From Xenopus tropicalis (lineage: Eukaryota > Chordata > Amphibia > Anura > Pipidae), in assembly GCF_000004195.4 (NCBI RefSeq), contig NC_030679.2, positions 28,447,712 through 28,511,711 on the forward strand: DNA of 64,000 nt. Reading direction: 5' to 3'. Below, piece after piece: positions 42,102-53,455 of the stretch; within the stretch, counting starts at the first letter, position 1, and the number at the start of each line of letters is the position of its first letter. The position numbers were made by a program, and so were the translations under genes. A model generated the notes under the pieces. It was given only the letters and a program-made list of their open reading frames with translations. It did not search any database and was not told where the DNA came from.

Positions 42102-43515
42102 AGTCCTTTTGGTGTCTGCACTCCAAAGCAAGAAGTCACCAGGCAGGGCGCACAGTCAAATATAATGTATAAAAAATATTACTAGACTGGCACACCCTTA
42201 TAAAACTTTATGTCTTTATTATAAGCACCATTAGGAACCAGTAGTTAAAGCATTATTAAAGTAAAACTAAAGCACCCACAGCCCTTTAGTGAAAATCTGT
42301 GCCCCAATGATGCCCCAGTGGCTCCCCTTTTCTGCTGATTCCCTGCCCATGCTCTGTGCTGCTGTCACTTACCTGAGCTTAGGGGCCCACTCACAATGTA
42401 CTGTATATACAGAATATAAATGTCACTATATAAGGCTGATATAGTCATTCATATTCATTGTTTATTCAGATTACATAGCAGCTCTGAAACCAATGCAATT
42501 AACATCAGAATTTGATAACCGGCCCTGTAGCATCAGCTTCTATGACCTGTGACAGTGAAACTCATTTTCTGCTTGATAATTTGCAACTACTCCTAAGCTT
42601 AGCTTCTCAACAGCTGCCCAGAGCTCACTAAGCATGTGCAGTGTCACCGACACATCTTGCAAACACTAAGATGGTGGCCCCCTGGGACATATTGAATGCC
42701 TGACTAACTATATTAGAAATATTTTTTATTTTGTATAGTCAGATTCTTCTGGCAACAATTCAAAGAAGTTGGGTTTTTTACGACTTTTCTTGGAGCAACT
42801 TTTTTTTTAGTAAATACAGTATTAGACAATCGGGTTTAGACGAATTTGAAAATAAAAAAATAAACTGGAAATCATCGAGTTTTAGTAAATCTGCCCCTAA
42901 ATGTCTACAAAATCATCCCAGGAAAAACTAAAGGAGCACTGCAGTTTGAGAATATGCTTATAGATTATAATTACATGCTGAAGCACATTTATCTTAGGGA
43001 GAACTGAAATTGTGAAGAATGGTCTACCCCCATTGGATAATTATTCCTAGAAAGGAACTTTTGCTCACAGAGGATACACACCCCACCATGTCAGCTTATG
43101 CCCCCCAGGCAAAGACTCAGATGCAGGGCATAAATGCCTTCTACCTGCTCGGACTTGCCCTTACATATCCCCTCCCTAATTGGTGACTCTGCACTGGCAC
43201 TTGGTTTAGTGGTTTATCTTGTCTCACTGGCAAGAGCTCAGCAATTGCCAAAGCTTAATCACCAGATCAACCTGTAAGACAAGTATAATTGTCTATTTAA
43301 AGCTTCAGCACACAAGATAAAATGAATCTAAAGTGGAGATCCCTGAATGGGAAGGTCAGTATTGATGTAATTGTAATGTCTACATATGACAAATCCCCAT
43401 TTTCTTTGACATAGGTACAATATTTACTATGCGGGACTAGCCTTAAAGGAGAATTATACCCCCCAGGTATAAAACCCCCCTAACTAACTGCATCCACCAC
43501 CCTCCTTCTCGCATA
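42100..43515. other. upstream intergenic; MITE-like patch 42.75-42.90 kb
   Basis: 42740-42900 (ACGACTTTTCTTGGAGCAAC ... AGTAAATCTGCCCC) resembles half of the 58417-58802 repeat. Nothing else recognised. Confidence 0.4.
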
Positions 43516-43523
43516 GTCTAGAA

Positions 43524-44407
43524 CAGTGCTGTCCAACTGGCGGCCCGTGACCCCCCTCTGTGTGGCCCCCCACCTGTCTGGCTGTTTTGATGGCTTACTC
43601 TTGTGTCAGCTTTAAATGGTATCAGTACTGAGATTAACTGGCCCCCTGCATGGTTCTCACCTCAGATTCAGGCTGTAATCCCTCTGTATTGTTTTAAAAT
43701 GTAATCCCCTGTGTTGTTCACACCTTTTAATCCATGCATTGTTCACCCCCTGCAGTGTTCACACCTCAGGCTCAAACTGTAATCACCAACATAATTCCCC
43801 TGTTCACACCTCAGACAGACTGTAGAACCCCACAAATAAACCCTGCACACTACAAAAAGAACATATACTGAGGTGGTACTGCAATTAAAAAGTTTTTCAA
43901 TATATAGTTATTGTGCAGACTGTAGGAGCAGTGCCAGCATTGTGTCACTGTAGGCTGCCTGTGTGTGCCATACAGCATAGGGCAATCAGAGTATGGCACA
44001 CACAGGCAGGGTAGGGCAGGCAGAGTATGGCACACACAGGCCAAGTATAGCACAAACCAGCCAAGAATGGCACACACAGTCAAAGTATAGCACACGCAGG
44101 CAGGGTACGGAAAGGCAGAGTATGGCACACACAGGCAGGGTAGGGAAGGCAGAGTATGGCACACACAGGCAGGGTAGGGAAGGCAGAGTATGGCACACAC
44201 AGGCAGGGTAGGGAAGGCAGAGTATGGCAGGTTTTTGCTGTACTACAACCATTAATATGGGTATGGTCATGTGATAACATGGGTGTGGTTTCAAGTGGAT
44301 GCGGTTTCAAAAAGGGGAGTGGTCAAAACTGGCTTCCATTATCGGCTCTCGACCATGTAGGTCAGAAAAATTCTGGCCCTCGGTACCACAGAAGTTGGAC
44401 AGCACTG
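43524..44407 (-). mobile_element. second hAT-type element with minisatellite (inverted)
   Basis: CAGTGCTGTCCAACT and AGTTGGACAGCACTG are perfect inverted termini. Flanks GTCTAGAA (43516-43523) and GTCTATAA (44408-44415) differ at one base. 884 bp. Homologous to 29509-30674 in reverse, but with a shorter minisatellite (about 43960-44230). Confidence 0.93.
43960..44230 (-). repeat. 34-bp minisatellite in the second hAT element
   Basis: Complement of the 29690-30245 unit (AGTATGGCACACACAGGCAG then GGTAGGGAAGGCAG), about eight units. Accounts for several spurious ORFs on both strands. Confidence 0.93.
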
Positions 44408-44783
44408 GTCTATAACTTTAAAAACTGGCCCTATAGAGAAACCCAACCTAAAAGAACAGAGCAGTAGTGTTCCTGGGGGCCATCTTCTATTCACTTGAAA
44501 ATGCTTCTGGTCTGATCACTGATATGGACCCTGCTTGAGCATGTGCAGTTAGGCTTCAAGGGACAGGGGAGGGGGCGGGTTAGCTAGGGGGGGTGTTATG
44601 ACATAAAATGGGCAGAGTAATGCCATGAAAGGGCAGGGTTGTGCCGCAAAAGGGGCAGAGCAATCATGTGATATGGGCGGCTCGGGACTGTTAAATCTTG
44701 GTAAGTTGGGTAGGGAAGAGAGCTATCAGACAGTACAGGCTGACCTGCTGGGGGTGGACTGGGTCAGAAAAACAGGTGATTAC

Positions 44784-45061
44784 TAATGATGAGCGAATCT
44801 GTCCCATTTTGCTTAGACGAAAAATTTGCGAAATGACAGGAAACTGCGCGTAATGGAAAATGCGTTTGCCGCTCACCTTTTTTATCATCCGCACAACTGT
44901 GCCTATTTTCACGCAACTGCACCCAATTTGATGTGACCGTGTCTATTTTTTGACGTGTAACACATTTTTTCGCTGCAAATTTTCACAAAACCGTTCGCCA
45001 ATGGCAAAATTATGAAATTCACTGCAAATCCATGCCTGCTGAAAAAATTCACTCATCACTA
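44784..45061. mobile_element. hAT-type MITE (TARTGATGAGCGAA)
   Basis: TAATGATGAGCGAATCTGTC and TTCACTCATCACTA ends with a perfect 8-bp duplication GTGATTAC (44776-44783, 45062-45069). Same family as 4076-4371. Confidence 0.93.
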
Positions 45062-45069
45062 GTGATTAC

Positions 45070-45786
45070 AAATGTTCTTGCATATACATTGCTGGTATAT
45101 TTGTAATACCGGCCCTGGCCTTGGCTGGTATTTTAATACTGGCCGGGTAGCAGCCCTAGCTGGGGAGGAACCTACACCTGCCCCCGCCAAATATTTTTTG
45201 CATTTGCTGGATCATTCACATTCACCCCTACCCCAATAGAGCTTACAATCTATTCAGCAATAACATCTATCAAACTGAAGGGTGCATATGGGAATACCCA
45301 TGTCCATGCATTTGCTCTGCCCGTGTAATATCCATAATGTCACAGATGCAACACAGGTCCTATATAACCCTATATGACCCTGTAGCATTGCTTGTGTCAA
45401 GGAGCTTGGGGGCAATTACACCAACTTCTTTTTAGAAATCTTTTGCCAGGCTTCGCTGTTAAAAAAACATCAGTAGACTTCAATTTGTGTTGCTAATTTT
45501 TGCTGTTTCATAAATGTTACAATGTAGCGAAATGGGACAGATACACATCACTACTATTCTATGTATGGGACAGAGAATAAAGTGTATATTGTATTAACTT
45601 CAGACATTCCCATGAAACATATTAAGTGTTATATAAGACTTGTAACTGACCCAACATAAAACTACAGGGTTCCCTTTGTGTTCTGCTATTTACCAAAATC
45701 ACATGCAACAGGAGATCATGTAAGCGAATGCCCCTGGCCATAATGCCACAGAGCACAGTGCAAATTTGCCCTGGGTTACTAAATGA
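45070..45786. other. upstream intergenic with repeat scraps
   Basis: 45090-45155 is a piece of the TAGGGTTGCC family (AATACCGGCCCTGG ... GGGTAGCAGCCCTAG). 45480-45560 holds AGCGAAATGGGACAGAT, a scrap of the TAGTGATG family. No gene. Confidence 0.4.
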
Positions 45787-45794
45787 GTCCAACC

Positions 45795-46002
45795 AAGGGT
45801 CGGCCCAGTCCGACCTTTGCCGGCGCTCCCCCTTCTGACTGTTCCCCCCCTGACGCGTTCAATTTATATGCGCTCGGGGAGGACATCAGGTGGGGGGGTT
45901 AGGGGGGCCCCTGGGGGGGTAGGGGACACAGCTGGCTGGGGCACCTGCAGGGCCCCTGGCGTGGGAGCCCCGGTGGGCCCTGCAGCCCCCAGTCCGACCC
46001 TG
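45795..46002. mobile_element. GC-rich hAT-type MITE
   Basis: Starts AAGGGTCGG (first base changed from C), ends CAGTCCGACCCTG, with a perfect 8-bp duplication GTCCAACC (45787-45794, 46003-46010). Interior CCTTTGCCGGCGCT is shared with 40712-40872. Confidence 0.9.
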
Positions 46003-46095
46003 GTCCAACCTTAGTGATTTCTGCCACTTCACATTACAGGGACATTTCCTAACAGTTGGGAGAGTGTTTAATTAATTAGCAAATATTTAAAATTT

Positions 46096-46357
<262 letters not shown>

Positions 46358-46385
46358 CTACAAATATATATATATATATATATAC

Positions 46386-46507
46386 TCAGGGTAGGATTGA
46401 CAGCACACGCAGGGTTTTCATATGAAAAATCACAAAGGTGTAGATGAATAAATGTGAGGCTTTATTCAGTCCGACATTTCAATTCCTATCTGGAACTTTC
46501 ATCAGGG

Positions 46508-46542
<35 letters not shown>

Positions 46543-46550
46543 ATTTTAAT
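46386..46550 (-). repeat. dispersed repeat with TTTCATCAGG motif and (TA)n
   Basis: GAGGCTTTATTCAGTCCGAC and GGAACTTTCATCAGG resemble the GAAACGTT / CTGAAGACGG phrases of the hairpin at 19784. Followed by (TA)n at 46509-46539. Confidence 0.5.
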
Positions 46551-47779
46551 TTTTTTTTCAATACAGTATGTAGAAAAAAAATATCACATAGAATCCATTG
46601 GAAACATTACATTTCTTATAACTTCCTGTGAATTATATAATTAGTTTGATTATAACTAATGCAGATGGAGCAGGCTTAACTGAAGCATCTGTGTCCCACT
46701 TTTATAACATTATTCGCTGTAAAATGACTGAAGAGATAAGTGCTCCAAATACACCAATGCATTTATATCAATAAAGTCTCCTCCTTCTGCAAATGCCGCA
46801 TTTATTTTCCAGCAAGATTGAATGGATAGACAGAATAGGATGGATAGATAGATACAATAAATAGAAACTACAAATAAGTACGTATATTATATATATTATA
46901 TGTAAATTATTATTATTATTATATATAACATTTTCAGTGCACTACATAGAAAAAAGAAAATATTACATAGACTCCATTGGAAACATTACATTTCTTATAT
47001 CTTCCTTTAACATACTAACATACTATAACATACTAACTGTATGCATTTATATTATTAAAGTCTGCTCCTCCTGCAAATACTGCATTTATTTTCCAGCAAA
47101 AAGCACAGAGTTCCAGCACTATAAAATCAGCATGTTGTTTTATCACAGGCATTATTAGCTCGTTATACATAAAGGCTAATAATAATACTAATAATAATAT
47201 CAGCAGCACACTAAAGGCTTCTGTTCCCATGCAGGCACTTACTTAGCAGGTAGAAAAGTCTCCCCTATTGTAATGCACCTCTTATAAAAGCGAATTATCT
47301 CACACAGGAAGATGAAAATGATTTCAAACGTTGCCCTGCATAATGGAAGGAGCCTGGAACCACATAGATTTATTTTCTGTTTATTATGACAAAAAACGTT
47401 CATAACAACAGAAAAAAGCTTGGAAGAATGCTCACGTCTCTTGTTCTTGTGTTCATGGAAGGAGAGCAGAGCAATTATCTCTAATTAGCTGGAACTGTCT
47501 TCTCTATTAACTATACACATTATCTATATTAGCTTGATGTGGATTTCATACTCTAACAGCAAAGGAAATGTTTCTAGTTTCATATTATTATATTAGGTTT
47601 ATTATAGGGTTCAATGCAAAAATGATTTACCAAAAAAATACAGGAGTGTGCAATGTGAAGAATCACAAAGAATGACTCCCAAATGTTGCTGGTTTGCTAA
47701 AGCATGATGAGTATAGAGGGTAGAATTTGTGGATTTGGGTACAGTCACCCGGTTTAACCTGCCCATGACATCATTTCTA
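46551..47779. other. upstream intergenic, repeat-poor 47.28-47.57 kb
   Basis: 46560-47070 contains two diverged copies of one segment (TACATAGAMTCCATTGGAAA at about 46585 and 46965; GCATTTATATYAATAAAGTC). 47280-47570 is a clean tract considered under findings. No gene. Confidence 0.45.
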
Positions 47780-48175
47780 GGGGCAAATTCATTAACATTG
47801 GAGACAAACATCACTGGTGATGCAACCACTCAGCAATTAGATTTGAACAGTTACCTATAAGTTAGAATAAATACTCATAAAGGCCAAATCAAAGGGAAAT
47901 AGTAATATCTACATAATGCATAGTCAATGCAAAATCAGTGCAAAATACCCTCTAGTGGCCAAAGAGGAAAATACTGAATACATATAAATCTGCACCAATA
48001 TCAGAATTAAAAAATCATATTTTTAATTACAATACATTTAAAAATTATTCAAATCCCACGTATATTGCCTTATATTCTATAAATTAGAAAACAAACAAAG
48101 GCTCTGATTGGTTGCTTTGGGCAAAATTAATCAATGGTGATGTTTGTCTCTAAAATCATTAAATATACCCCTAGC
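47780..48175. repeat. decayed MITE of the CAACATCACTGG family
   Basis: AGGGGCAAATTCATTAACAT ... ACAAACATCACTGGTGATG at left; GATTGGTTGCTTTGGGC ... TTAAATATACCCCT at right. The centre is expanded relative to 26082-26223. Confidence 0.5.
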
Positions 48176-48648
48176 CTACAGTGATATCATCAGAGCCGCT
48201 CCTGCCATAGTGAACCTTATCAATTTTATGATCATAACTTTGTAACTAAGAACTCCTGTTTTTGAAAATACATGCACTTACATAGATACTGAATTACTTA
48301 TGAAACAGGGGACCAGGGAATGTGCATTGATCAACCCCCCTCTTTTCTATGCTTGTAACTAACTTGGCCAGATCAGTTGCACTTCCAATGTACATATATA
48401 TTTTTACTTAGTGCTCCCACAGCCCCCTCTTTTGGTGTATTTTTGTACTTTACTTGCAATAAGAATGGCCAAACTTCCATGTGGTTGTAGCACCTCCACT
48501 TTCATCCCATTAAATGGTTGTCATTTTTGTCTTTAAAAATAGGTGTTGGTCTGGGCAGTTTCTCTCTTCCTAAAAGCCACCAGTAGGGGGAGGATTAAAC
48601 CTGTGCTGTGCTGTGGTCTTGGCAACCTCTCTCCTATAAAAGCTAATG

Positions 48649-49078
48649 CATACCTCCCAAGTGTTCTGATTTTTGCGGGACAGTCACGATTTTGACTCAG
48701 ATTCATCTGAAAAGTCCATCATTTCCCTTTGATCTCTTGCACTGAACCTGCACTGAACGCTAAAAAAGATACAATGTTTCTCAAACATAATTAAAGAAGT
48801 AGCTTTTGCCAGAGAGTCCAGAAAAGTTAATAAGCAACACCTGCACTTAGATACAATCATAACTAATAAGCTAAACAGGTCTCTTGAGGGAACTGAGACT
48901 TACATCTTGCAAAACTATAATAACACCCCATAAAATGTGTTTAAACGTTAAATAACCTGCCAAATTTTGTAAAATGGGAGTGGTATTTAGGGGTTGTGGT
49001 CGCAAAAATAGGCGTGACAAAATTTTTTCACCGACAATTTTTGTCCCTCTTTGCATTCTTCAAACATTGGGAGGTATG
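48649..49078. mobile_element. TIR element with CATACCTCCCAA ends
   Basis: CATACCTCCCAAGTGTTC and CAAACATTGGGAGGTATG are inverted; CTAATG is repeated at 48643-48648 and 49079-49084. The interior has no coding potential. Superfamily uncertain. Confidence 0.75.
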
Positions 49079-49239
49079 CTAATGGTGGAGGGAGGACTGT
49101 AGCCTTTGACTGAAACCTATGCCCAGGTCAGAAAAATGCTACCATGCAGGGAGGTGCCAGCCTTTAAAAATAAGACCGGAGGTAAACAGTTAGGACCATC
49201 AATATGGGGTTTAGCTTGATGGTGGTATAGTGGCATGCT

Positions 49240-49361
49240 CAGCCCTGGATTTGTAATCCGGGAAAAAGTTTAACATTTTGGTGCGGCAGGTGGGCATGCT
49301 GTCCCAAATTTGTGCCGCCCTTGGCCTGGGCCTTTGTGGCCTTTCCACAAATCCGGGCCTG
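49240..49361. mobile_element. 122-bp hAT-type MITE
   Basis: CAGCCCTGGATTTGTAATCC and ACAAATCCGGGCCTG ends, perfect 8-bp duplication GGCATGCT (49232-49239, 49362-49369). A related, incomplete piece lies at 55740-55830. Confidence 0.9.
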
Positions 49362-49560
49362 GGCATGCTAATTTAATGATTTTAACTTTATAAATACATG
49401 CCTTGCCATAGATACTAAATTACTTAGGAAACGGGGCACCAGGGAATGCGCATTGATTGAACCTCTCTCTTGTACATTAGCCATTAGGTTGGGTTGGAGT
49501 TCAGTCCGCAGGGTTGGGTGTGTTGGCAGAACTACCCAATTAGACTTGCAGGTCTGTGCT

Positions 49561-50403
49561 TTAAAGGGGACCTGTCTCCCTAAAAAATAATTACAAATTG
49601 TTTTCTATTGTGTTTGGCAAGCAAAATAAGCTTCAGTTACACTATATAAATTATTTGAATCTTATTTTCTTCAGCTCTGGAATTCATAATTGCAGAAAAC
49701 AGGCAGCCTCCATTTTGTGGACATTTGTGTCATTAAGGCAAGCAGTACATCCTGCTAAAATCTTATTTCTGTGCCAGTATGGAGGGACCTGATACCCATA
49801 TCCATGCACTGGTTACACAATTAGATGGTAAGGAGGGAGGGGGGATGTGAGGAGTGCAGTGACATCTAAGAAGTTCTGAATTGAAAGTGAAAGTAACTGT
49901 CTGCCCCACCCCTAAGCCTAAGGGCTCTGGCACACGGGGAGATAAGTCGCCTGCGACAAATCTCCCTGTTCGCGGGCGACTAATCTCCCCGAATTGCCAT
50001 CCCACCAGCGACAATATAAGTCGCCGGTGGGATGGCACACGCTGCGCAGGCGATTTCAGCAAATCGCCGAAGTTGCCTCGGGAGGCATTTTCGGCGATTC
50101 GCAGAAATCGCGCCGCCGCATGTGCCATCCAACCGGCGACTTACATTGTCGCTGGTGGGATGGCAACTGATGGCAACTCGGGGAGATTAGTCGCCCGCGA
50201 ACAGGGAGATTTGTCGCGGGCGACTAATCTCCCCGTGTGCCAGAGCCCTAAGGCATAGAGGCGGGTCAGGCAATATATGATTGACAGCTAGGACTTTTAA
50301 ATGCTTATACAGTATAATGGGTATATACTTTGGGTTACATGTTGAATTTGAAAAGGTCTTTTATTATACAGTTTTTTATGTCTGGGTGACAAGTCCACTT
50401 TAA
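49561..50403 (-). mobile_element. T2-like TTAA MITE, interrupted by a Harbinger-like MITE
   Basis: TTAAAGGGGACCTGTCTCCC at left and TGGGTGACAAGTCCACTTTAA at right are inverted, with TTAA at both ends. The interior matches the uninterrupted copy at 55117-55640 in reverse. The extra 330 bp is the nested element at 49922-50248. Confidence 0.92.
49922..50248. mobile_element. nested Harbinger-like palindromic MITE with TAA duplication
   Basis: GGGCTCTGGCACACGGGGAG and CTCCCCGTGTGCCAGAGCCC are perfect inverted repeats. TAA stands at 49919-49921 and 50249-50251. Sub-terminal GCGACAAATCTCCCTGTTCG is mirrored near the right end. Inserted in the palindromic centre of the host MITE. The 3-bp TAA target fits PIF/Harbinger. 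Confidence 0.93.
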
Positions 50404-51270
50404 GGTAAAAAAATATGAAGGTATAAAACATAAAGAAAAATGTGCCTGCTGGGATGTAATGCTTATGGATAGTCTGGCAACACAAATAAACATAAAATTC
50501 AACAAGACTGCAATGTTTTTTGGCTTTTTTGTTTCATATACTCCACATACTCCAACCCTGGCTTGGTTTGTATGGGTTTGTATGGGTGGTTATGCACATA
50601 TACCTGCCTTGTGGCACAAGGACTGGAAAAGCCACTGTAGGGTTGGCATGACTCTATAAAACACAGCAGATATGGAGAAAATCAGGGGGCTGTGTTCACT
50701 CAGGCTGAAAAAGCCAGTACAAGTATTGCTCTGGGAATCAATCCTATGAAAAAGGGAAGGGGCTGAGAGGAAACTCTATGTCTGTGAATTATAGAACAAG
50801 GAAGTGGATGACGAGCTTGTGCAATTATGAGAGAGAATAGGGAAAAAAGCCCCCTAAAAACTGTAACTGAAAGTTGCTTAATAGTTGCTTTGACAAGTTT
50901 CTGAGGTATTGAAGCTGCCATTGCACCAATCTATTGTGTGAACTTTGTTTTATTTTACTATATAGTAAAACCTCAATTTTACTACCATGATTTTAATTTT
51001 CCCTTCATTTTACATCAATCACACCAATATATATTGGGTGTCACTGTCCCTCCCTTATTTTACTCTTGTTTTTTTCTTCCAAAAAGCACTAGGGCATAAG
51101 GCACATATAAAGCAAGTGCTGATTCAGTTTCGCGTAGAATGCATTCCTGCCGTTGTTAATGCTAGGCAGTGCAGTATTGGCCACCCAGTCAGCAAATGTA
51201 ATATCCACATTGTTGTGCAAGGCAACAGTAAGAGGTTTTACATATTGTTCCTTCCAAATACAAGTCACTA
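50404..51270. other. upstream intergenic, nothing recognised
   Basis: No gene or named repeat. Confidence 0.4.
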
Positions 51271-51279
51271 AACAAAATG

Positions 51280-51479
51280 ATAGGCTGTGACATCATGGGG
51301 CAGGGGAAGAGGTGGGGCCATGACATCACTGGGTGGGGCTATGATGCAGCAATTGTCCGATCGCCCCATCAATCCCAGTGAGTCCTGGCCGGTTTTCCTA
51401 ATTGGGAAAACCGGGTAGGAGGTTTTGACCTTCCAAAAACCGGGCTGTCCGGGTCAAAACCGGACAGGTGGCAACCCTA
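51280..51479 (-). repeat. hAT-type TAGGGTTGCC element, left end lost
   Basis: GTGACATCATGGGGC, TTTTCCTAATTGGGAAAACC, GGTCAAAACCGGACAGG and the right end GGTGGCAACCCTA, as in 62395-62616. Confidence 0.7.
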
Positions 51480-51514
51480 TTTACAGCCCAGATTATATTC
51501 ACAGGATTTCAAGT

Positions 51515-51985
51515 TTAAAGGTGAAGGAAAGGTAAAAACTAAGTAAGCTTTATCAGAAAGTTCTGTGTAAATACAGCCATAAGCATAAGTCCTCTATCAA
51601 AAGAAACACAGGGTTTCTTGTCTCTTTTTTTGTAAACATGATGTTCCAGTGTCTGACTTCCTCTCTCAGAAACATCCTTAATTCCTGGTGCCAGAGTCTG
51701 CACAGTTCTCTCCTCTCTCCTGCTCCCCCCTCCCACCAGAATGCTAAGAACTCCCTCCCGCCTCCCTTAGGAATGTGTTATCTGAGCTATAACGGCTAGA
51801 CTGCATGAAGGAAGCTACTTAAAATGGCAGCTGCAATCTTAAACAAAGGGAGAAAGCTTCTAAAGCTGTTTATTCAGGTATGGTGATGCTTTCTGCAGAA
51901 TAAATATATTGGTCTAGGTGGCACTAATGTGGCAAATCTATTGGCCACAATCTAAAATGCCAAAATGACTTTCCTTCTCCTTTAA
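51515..51985 (+). mobile_element. T2-like TTAA MITE
   Basis: TTAAAGGTGAAGGAAAGGTA and ACTTTCCTTCTCCTTTAA are inverted with TTAA ends. 471 bp, CT-rich centre, no ORF of note. Confidence 0.88.
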
Positions 51986-51999
51986 AAGGGTCATTCAAA

Positions 52000-52580
52000 A
52001 ATCAACCTTTAATATGATATAGACAGCAGCATACTAAAGCAATTTTTAACAAGTATCTATTTTTTATGTATTTTGTTCTGTAGCTTTAGCTGGAATTTCA
52101 ACTGCATCTGGTTGCTATGATTAGCAACCCTAACAACAAACAGCAGTTTTAAAGTCAGAACTGAAGATGAATAGAAGGTGGTTCTAAAAGGAAAAGTAGC
52201 AATATAAAATAAAATTAACAATGAAATAAGTGCCATGTGGTATGAGACACAGTAGGAAGAAGGTCCCTGCCCCGTAGAGCTTACAATCTAAGTGGTTGGG
52301 TAACATACAGGTACAAATTGGAAGGTATAGATTTTTAATTATCTGCCTTCAACTTCTGCCTCTTTGCAGCATTCAAATGGGGGTCACCGACCCTGGCAGA
52401 GGAAAAACTATTTCTCTCTGAGGCTACAACTTTTTTGTTCAGGCCCTCTCTTATTTATCTTTCCATTTCTCATTCAAGCCACTGCCTGGTTGCTAGGGTA
52501 AATCGTACAATAGCAACCAGATAGCTGCCTAAATGTCAAACTGCTATGACCAAAAAACAAAATAATCTAAGAATTACAAA
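52000..52580 (+). repeat. TTAA-type dispersed repeat, near full-length
   Basis: TCAAAAATCAACCTTTAATA, GCAACCCTAACAACAAACAG, then a second partial unit with GGGGGTCACCGACCCTGGCA, AGGCTACAACTTTTTTGTTC and CACTGCCTGGTTGCTAGGG. A GTAGAGCTTACAATCTAAGT scrap is embedded near 52276. Confidence 0.7.
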
Positions 52581-53158
52581 ATGTTATTTTTCAAAACAAA
52601 AGACACATCCCAATCCCCCAGTACCAGCCACTGAAAGCCTGTGATCCTGTGTATGTGAAACTCACATCACTGGTTGAGACACTGCCGCCCTCTACTGGTT
52701 GATGTTTAAATGACAATATAATAAAGTAAAAGACAAGTTACTGATAAATGATAATAAATGCATGAAACTACAGGATCTATCAGTCCCAGAATAATTGTGC
52801 CTGAACAAGATAGAGGAGTAGGCCCAAAGGAAATTGATGAATGAATGAATATTACAGTTAGTTTATTCTATATTGTTTTTAAATAAAACACTGTACAATA
52901 ATACATGTTCCATGAATTCCAGAGCCAGCAGCCCATTGGATCAGATGCAGTCGGGGAGGTTTGACTGGGAATGTGTGATCTGTGGGGATCGATTGTGAGG
53001 AAGTCAGGGAAGGCGGGGGAGGTCTGTGTAAGCACTGGGAGGGAAAAAGCGGTGGCTGCTGAGGAGGGAGAATGGGCCTAAGTGCCTTGGGCACAAATAA
53101 TACTTTACTGACTCTCCAGTTGATGCAGGGGATTCTTGCCTACTACTTTGCATTAGAG

Positions 53159-53447
53159 CAGTGATCCCAAACCAATGGCTCGTGTGCAACATGTTGCTCT
53201 CCAACCCCTTGGATGTTGCTCCAGGTGGCCCCAAAGCAGGGGCTTATTTTTGAATTCCTGGATTGGAGGCAATTTTTGGTTGCACAATAAGCAGGTGTAT
53301 TGCCAGAGTCTCATGTAGCCTGCCAGTCCACATAGGGGCTACCAAGTCCCTATTTCTAACCCCAGGAACAGTTTTTATGCTTGTGTTGCTCTCCAATTTT
53401 TTTTACATTTAAATGTGGCTCAGGGGAAAAAAGGTTGGGGATCCCTG
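53159..53447 (+). mobile_element. hAT-type MITE (CAGTGATCCC)
   Basis: CAGTGATCCCAAACC and GGTTGGGGATCCCTG ends; CATTAGAG (53151-53158) and CATTAGGG (53448-53455) match at seven of eight. Same family as 34794-35101. Confidence 0.88.
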
Positions 53448-53455
53448 CATTAGGG

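Noticed and set aside
43850..44310. Several overlapping ORFs on both strands at 43.85-44.47 kb
   Set aside because: Same minisatellite in the second hAT element.
49763..50258. 121- and 125-codon ORFs on opposite strands
   Set aside because: Encoded by the arms of the nested palindromic MITE.
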